Origin: Elusimicrobia bacterium RIFCSPLOWO2_01_FULL_59_12
GTDB taxonomy: Bacteria; Elusimicrobiota; Elusimicrobia; 2-01-FULL-59-12
Reading direction: 5' to 3'
Length of the DNA stretch: 15,341 nt
Assembly: GCA_001800075.1 (NCBI GenBank)
Contig: MGUR01000064.1
Span: forward strand, 4,518-19,858
Shown: piece by piece, positions 6,502 to 11,600 of the stretch
Layout: each line of letters starts with the position of its first letter
How positions within the stretch are numbered: the first letter of the stretch is position 1
Made by a program: the position numbers and the translations under genes
Notes under the pieces: model-generated
Database searches by the model: none
What the model was told of the DNA's origin: nothing
Seen by the model: only the letters and a program-made list of their open reading frames with translations

Positions 6502-6987
6502 ATGATTAAAAACTATCTTATTTTTGGATTAATTTTGAGCGTCATCGGGTTCTGGGCGCGCCCCGCTCGGGCAGTGTCGAGCCAAGTGGGGGCCGCCGAG
6601 GACCTAGGGGTGGGCATCGCGCTCGGCCAACCTATCGGCGTCACCGCCAAATACTGGCTTTCTTCCTCCCTCGCGGTGGACGGCGCGGCCGGCTACCACT
6701 GGAACAGCAATTTCGACATGCATGCCGATTACCTGTGGCACTCCTTTTCCAGCTTTCACTTGTCCAGCGGCCGTTTGCCTTTCTACCTGGGGCTAGGCGG
6801 GCGGGTGCTCCTGGGCGACGATTCCCAATTCGGGGCGCGCTTCCCCCTCGGGGCGTCGTTCCTCCTTCCTCATGATCCGATCGAATTCTTCGCGGAACTG
6901 GCCCCGGTCGTCAAGCTGACTTCCGGGCTCGGGCTGGATATTGACGGCCTTCTGGGCGTGCGCCTTTATATCAACTACATGAAATGA
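6502..6987 (+). CDS. Small outer-membrane beta-barrel-like secreted protein
   Basis: 161 residues with an N-terminal hydrophobic signal (about residues 4-17) and a likely cleavage after ARA near residue 24. The mature protein alternates strands: VGIALGQPIGVTAKYWLSSSLAVDGAAGYHW, then FYLGLGGRVLLGD, ARFPLGASFLLP and FFAELAPVVKL. It ends in GLLGVRLYINY with aromatic girdle residues, as in small eight-stranded barrels (OmpA/OmpX-like in shape, and reminiscent of the DUF3996 type). I cannot assign a specific family. Its TGA stop overlaps the fabI ATG (ATGA at 6984-6987), so the two are probably co-translated, an odd partnership of an outer-membrane protein with a fatty-acid synthesis enzyme. No clear ribosome-binding site precedes the ATG. 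Confidence 0.7.
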   Translation: MIKNYLIFGLILSVIGFWARPARAVSSQVGAAEDLGVGIALGQPIGVTAKYWLSSSLAVDGAAGYHWNSNFDMHADYLWHSFSSFHLSSGRLPFYLGLGGRVLLGDDSQFGARFPLGASFLLPHDPIEFFAELAPVVKLTSGLGLDIDGLLGVRLYINYMK

Positions 6988-7769
6988 CCGTGCCGACCAC
7001 GCTCTTAAAAGATAAAAAGATCGCTGTCTTCGGGGTGGCCAACAAGTGGAGCATCGCCTGGGCGATCACCCAGTCGCTTGCCGCCGCCGGCGCGCGGATC
7101 GCCCTGACCTATATCGATGAACGGACGGAAGAGAAAGTTCGCTCGTTGGCGGCCGCCCTTCCCCACCACCCGCTCGTCCTGCCCTGCGACGTGACCAAGG
7201 ATGACCAGATCGAGAGCGTATTCAACAAGATCAAGCATGAGTTCGGGGCGCTGGACGGCCTCATCCACGCGATCGCTTACGCGCGAAAGGAAGAGCTGGA
7301 AGGGTCCTTTTTGAAAACGACGCGGGAGGGGTTCCAGGAGGCGTTGGACGTCAGCGCCTATTCATTGACCGCTTTGGCCCGCGGGGCGGCGCCGCTGATG
7401 CAAGGCCGGGATGGATGCATTGTGACCCTATCGTTTCTGGGGGGCTTCCGGGTGGTTCCCAATTACAACGTCATGGGGGTCGCCAAAGCGGCGCTGGAAA
7501 CGTCCGTTCGCTACCTCGCCGCGGAACTCGGGTCCCGGCGCATCCGCGTCAATTGCATCTCCGCCGGCCCGATCAACACCCTGGCCGCCCGGGGGATCTC
7601 CAACTTTCACAACCTGCTGTCCCACACCGCCGGCAAAGCACCCCTCCAAAGAAACATCGATGCCGACGAAGTCGCCGATACCGCCCTTTACCTCTGCAGC
7701 CATCTCGCCCGCGGCGTCACGGGAGAAATCCTCTACGTCGACGCGGGATACCACATCATCGGCGTCTAA
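6984..7769 (+). CDS. fabI: Enoyl-[acyl-carrier-protein] reductase FabI
   Basis: NAD(P)H-dependent enoyl-ACP reductase that completes each elongation cycle of type II fatty-acid synthesis in the cytoplasm. The 261 residues follow the FabI pattern throughout: VFGVANKWSIAWAI (cofactor loop, residues 15-28), CDVTKDDQI (68-76), LIHAIAYA (93-100), PNYNVMGVAKAALE with catalytic Y161 and K168, then ISAGPINTLAARGI and a C-terminal GEILYVDAGYHI. The other active-site tyrosine of E. coli FabI (Tyr146) is phenylalanine here (F151 in TLSFLGG), as in mycobacterial InhA (Phe149). It overlaps the preceding barrel gene by four bases and is followed by the repeat tract at 7781. FabI is the target of triclosan and related inhibitors. 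Confidence 0.95.
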   Translation: MTVPTTLLKDKKIAVFGVANKWSIAWAITQSLAAAGARIALTYIDERTEEKVRSLAAALPHHPLVLPCDVTKDDQIESVFNKIKHEFGALDGLIHAIAYARKEELEGSFLKTTREGFQEALDVSAYSLTALARGAAPLMQGRDGCIVTLSFLGGFRVVPNYNVMGVAKAALETSVRYLAAELGSRRIRVNCISAGPINTLAARGISNFHNLLSHTAGKAPLQRNIDADEVADTALYLCSHLARGVTGEILYVDAGYHIIGV

Positions 7770-7780
7770 CAGCAACACCG

Positions 7781-7844
7781 CGATATCGTGGTAACGTGAT
7801 ATCGTGATACGTTAACACGTTACCACGTTATCACGTTATCACGC
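7781..7844. repeat. Short-period repeat and inverted repeat after fabI
   Basis: CGTGGTAACGTG (7787-7798) is the exact reverse complement of CACGTTACCACG (7816-7827). The tract is largely built from 8-9 base units of the type CACGTTAT or its complement CGTGATAT; three copies of CACGTTA occur at 7816, 7825 and 7833. The whole can fold as an imperfect hairpin. It begins 11 bases after the fabI stop. It may be a mobile palindromic repeat or a terminator-like structure; there is no T-run. Confidence 0.75.
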
Positions 7845-7965
7845 CGTTAAAGGATTGACTTGTCTTTGTAAGTAACGTCCGAGTATCTTCCGGCAGGCTC
7901 CACGCTGGCGGGATCCGACAGGGATGGTTTCTCCGCTCATGCCGCAGGCAGGCCGCGAAACCGCC
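7845..7965. other. Intergenic stretch between convergent fabI and carboxypeptidase genes
   Basis: No gene is supported. Weak structure is visible: GGTTTC (7926-7931) with GAAACC (7957-7962) around a GC-rich loop, and an imperfect CCGGCAG...CTGGCGG hairpin near 7900. These could be remnants of dispersed repeats. No convincing intrinsic terminator with a T-run is seen on either strand. Confidence 0.4.
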
Positions 7966-8553
7966 TCAGCCGAAGATCCAGCGGCGCACGGCTTCCGTCC
8001 AGCTCACTCCCCAGACGCCCAAGGCGGAAAACTTTTTCGGGTAAAACGTCTCGCGGGCTTCGGGTGTTCCCACAAAGCGCCAATGCCAGGGTTCATAGCC
8101 GATCCCCTGCCAGTTTTTCGGCGGGAAAGAAAGCTCAAAACCGTGCCGGCGCGCGTTGGTCTTCAGCCAGCGGAAGGCGGGGGTGCGCTCGAACAGGGGG
8201 TTGTCGTCGGCCTGGGGATCGGTTTCATCGCCGACGTCGATCGCCCAACCCGTGTGATGTTCCGAATACCCGGGCGGCGCCAGCCATCGGATCGCTCCCC
8301 GCTTGCCGTGTTTGCGCCGGGCTTCTTCAAATTGCTGCGCCTGGGTGGAAGCCGACCGAAACGCCCAGATGATTTTCAGCTGAATATTTTGTTTTTTGGC
8401 GTCGGCCGCCATGCGGTTATAGGCCTGAACCGCAGCCGGCATGGCCAGATGCATCCGGTGGCCGTCCGTCGACACGCTGATCGGGCTCAATTTCAGCTTG
8501 TTGGCCTCCACGACCCACTGGTGGATGACCAGGTTTTTGGGGAGCAAGCGCAT
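7966..8553 (-). CDS. D-alanyl-D-alanine carboxypeptidase, VanY-like (peptidase family M15)
   Basis: Zinc peptidase expected to remove the terminal D-Ala from peptidoglycan stem peptides. The 195 residues show the M15 (LAS) core: R66 in FRSAST, the SxHxxGxAxD motif as SEHHTGWAID with zinc ligands H99 and D106, and the ExxH motif as EPWHWR with E154 as base and H157 as third ligand. The length fits a single-domain enzyme. There is no obvious signal peptide or membrane anchor at the chosen ATG, although the substrate is periplasmic. An upstream start in this frame is not evident. The ATG has no Shine-Dalgarno but is preceded by TAAAAT and GGGCCC. It lies 56 bases after the giant gene on the same strand and might be partly co-transcribed with it. 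Confidence 0.88.
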   Translation of the reverse strand: MRLLPKNLVIHQWVVEANKLKLSPISVSTDGHRMHLAMPAAVQAYNRMAADAKKQNIQLKIIWAFRSASTQAQQFEEARRKHGKRGAIRWLAPPGYSEHHTGWAIDVGDETDPQADDNPLFERTPAFRWLKTNARRHGFELSFPPKNWQGIGYEPWHWRFVGTPEARETFYPKKFSALGVWGVSWTEAVRRWIFG

Positions 8554-8559
8554 GGGCCC

Positions 8560-8565
8560 ATTTTA
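8560..8565 (-). promoter_or_regulatory. Possible -10 element for the carboxypeptidase gene
   Basis: On the minus strand TAAAAT (five of six to TATAAT) is followed by GGGCCC and then the ATG, so transcription would start about at the start codon. No good -35 hexamer is seen. The call rests mainly on the same layout recurring before other first genes in this window. Confidence 0.35.
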
Positions 8566-8609
8566 GCTTTTAATACGGAGATTAATTCAGCGGCGGGGAG
8601 GCGGGAAAG

Positions 8610-11600
8610 TTACGCGGCGGCCCAGATCTGCCGTTGTTTCTCCAAAAGCAGTTGGGCGGCCAGCCGGCGGTCCTGCTTGTTGCGGAAAATATCCGTAAGC
8701 GCCTTGAGGAGGGTCATGGACGGAAGACCGGGCACGCTTTCAACAGGGGCCATGTCGGGGATCTTGGCATGATCGAGATCTCGTTCCAGCCGCTCGGCGG
8801 CGAGGGCCTTGCGTTTGATGGCCTTGAATTCACTCAATACAAGATGCAAAACCGCCAGTGCATAGCCCAGCGCGGCCGCGGCGAGCGTCAGGCCAACCTG
8901 GGGCAGGATATGGAACCAGGAAGGAAGCGTCAAAGAAGCCTCTTTTAAGGCTGGCCCATGCACAGGATTGGCCATAGCGGCGGTTGCCATACCTAGAGCG
9001 ATTACAACCATGGCGATGGGCTTGATGGCGCCGACGGCGCGTTTTCCCCATTCCAGAAGGATGTTGCGTGTTTCGATTTTAGAGCCTTCCACTCCCGGTT
9101 GATCAAAAGCGTTAATCCCGTAGAGCTCCCCGAGAATAGCCCAGCTCATCATCAAGGTAAACATGTATTCACCTAAGTCCTCCTCATTTTTCTCGGGAAG
9201 AACTAACGTAACACTGGGAATATCATCTCTCGTGAGATCTTGGGCAGTCCCCATCTGAGATGCTTTCAACAAGTGGCCTCCCAGTTTCATTCCATCCAGA
9301 TAATTCATTTTTCCAGCATCGCCCGCTGGGATAACCAGATCGTCCTTGAATTCATTTACACGGGTGAAAATCGTAAGGGCTGTTTTTTCGCCATCCTTCT
9401 TTTGCTGCATGGTCGAATGGTTATCTCGGGACCCAACCAGGGCGCGGAGTACCGTGCGAACACGCGTCCCGTCCGGTCGCTTCTTTCCAAGACTCTCGTT
9501 ATGGCCTTGCATTTCCCAATCGCCAACCGGGCCCATCGTTTCGTCATATGGCATGAAGTCCACAATGTACTTACCCTTAACCACATCGTAGACATAGATC
9601 GCCCGAGCCAGTTGATACGCTATGTTATCTGGATCCAGCGGGCTCCGATTCGCTCGTTTGACCCCTTTGGCAAACCCCGCAATCAACTTGTCAACATCCA
9701 GGCCGGCCACCGCCGCATAAATCAAGCCGACCGGCGAGAATACGGAATACCGCCCACCTACCCCGTTAGGGACAGGGAGCAGCGCGCGGAACGGGGTATA
9801 TCCTTTAGCCTGCAACTCTTTATTCTCGGTGAATAAGGCACTTGAATCACTGAGACCTGTAACCGCGATGATGCTCTGCCCGTAATTTTCCACTCCCAAT
9901 TCTTTGATCAGTCGGTCGCGGAGTATTAGATAAGTCGCTAAAGGTTCAGGGGTTCCTCCTGATTTAGAAGTCACTATGATGCGAGTTTTCTTCAGATTGA
10001 TATTGTCAAAGAGGCCGTTCATTTCATCGGGTGAGGAATTATTGCCGACAAAGTGGATCCTAGGAGTTTTGCGCCTGCGCGAACCGTTATAAAATTTACC
10101 GCCATTCAAAGCCTCGTGCCAGGCTCGAGCTCCTAAATAGGACCCACCAATCCCAACGATCACTACATCCTCTACGTCGCCGGCTTCGTAGTCACGCTGA
10201 ACGTCCGCCGCAACCTCTTTAACCTGCTGGATATGGTCTACCTGCACATGACTTTTTCTCCAAGCTGTTTCCGTTCGAACGAGTGTCTCATCGTCTTCTG
10301 CTTGCTCGGCATATTTAGAGTGTGCGGCAACTAACTTGTCGTCGACAGAATGCCATTCTTCGTCCGTTAGGCCATGCTCTGGCCCAATCGTGGAAGACAT
10401 GATATTTTCAACTTCAAGGCGAAGGCCCGCCGCGCCGCGGTTTCCAGGTTCCGCTGATTCCTGGCCGGGATCCTGATCCGCACGACCCACGGGCTGCCTT
10501 CCAACGCGCCACGCTAATCTTAAATGGCCGAGGGTTCCGGTTTGCGTGGAGGGCTGATCAAGAGGCGGGCCGGGCCGCTGAATGGATATCCCGTATTTTG
10601 CGGGATCGAAGGATCCTCGCAGGTCTGCCGCGTCCTTCCAGTCAAACGTGAACCGGTGGCCCTCGCTGCGCAGCTGCTGGACAGCCACGTCCATCAGCAG
10701 ATACCCCAAACCGAGCATTTCGTTCAGTTCATCCTTTTCATGACCCGGCTTCCCCTTATAGGCCTCGCCAGAAATCGTAAACCCAGGGCCCGAATTGGAG
10801 TAACGCGCCAGCATCATGGCGCCTGTCAGATTGTTGACAAGATGAACCCCGCTGACCACTTCAACTTTTGGATCGTTAAAATTGATCTGGAACTGGGAAC
10901 GGCCGCCGAACCAGGCCTTCGCGAGCCGCTTCATACGGTCTGCGATATGGTATTTCTCCAAATCGTCCTCGCGCTTCAGGGCCGGTTTCTTTTCCCCGGT
11001 TACAGTCGGAGCCAACTGATAGCGTTCCTGGATCCATTTCAGCTGTTCGATAGGGCTTTGGCCTTCCCATTGGTGCACCATCGCTCCAATCACGTACGCG
11101 CTGGAGAGACCCGCATCGTCACCTCCCTGGAAACCCTTGCCATCGGGCCGGGTTAAGGTCCTCGGGGCGCCCCAAGTGGTGTTTGTCATGGGATTGGTAA
11201 AAAAGTGCAGTGTGTTCTCAATGGCCACATCGGCCGGCAGCTCAGACATGCCTTTCATGAAGAAGGAATACCCCGCTTCGAAGGGAACCACCGTGACCCG
11301 CCTCCCATCGGCCCGCAAAGCCTTTTCAAGATCCTTGGCGCCAAGACCCGTTCTCATGTCGCTGATCGCCGTTACCGGTTTGCCGCTGGACGCGAGATCC
11401 TCAATCACCAGCTGAACGACTTCGGAACCTGGCATGGTCACCGCCGGCGCGTCACCCATCTTGGATGAAAGTCCGCCGCGGTCGCCATCTGGATCGACAA
11501 ACACGCCAACGCGCTTCTCACCCCGTGCTGCAAATTGATCGATGCGCTGATTAACAGCCAGCACATGCGGCTCATTGTGCTCGTTTGGATCGAGGACTTC

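Noticed and set aside
7781..7844. CRISPR-like array
   Set aside because: Units are only 8-9 bases, occur in both orientations and have no unique spacers; no cas genes are nearby.
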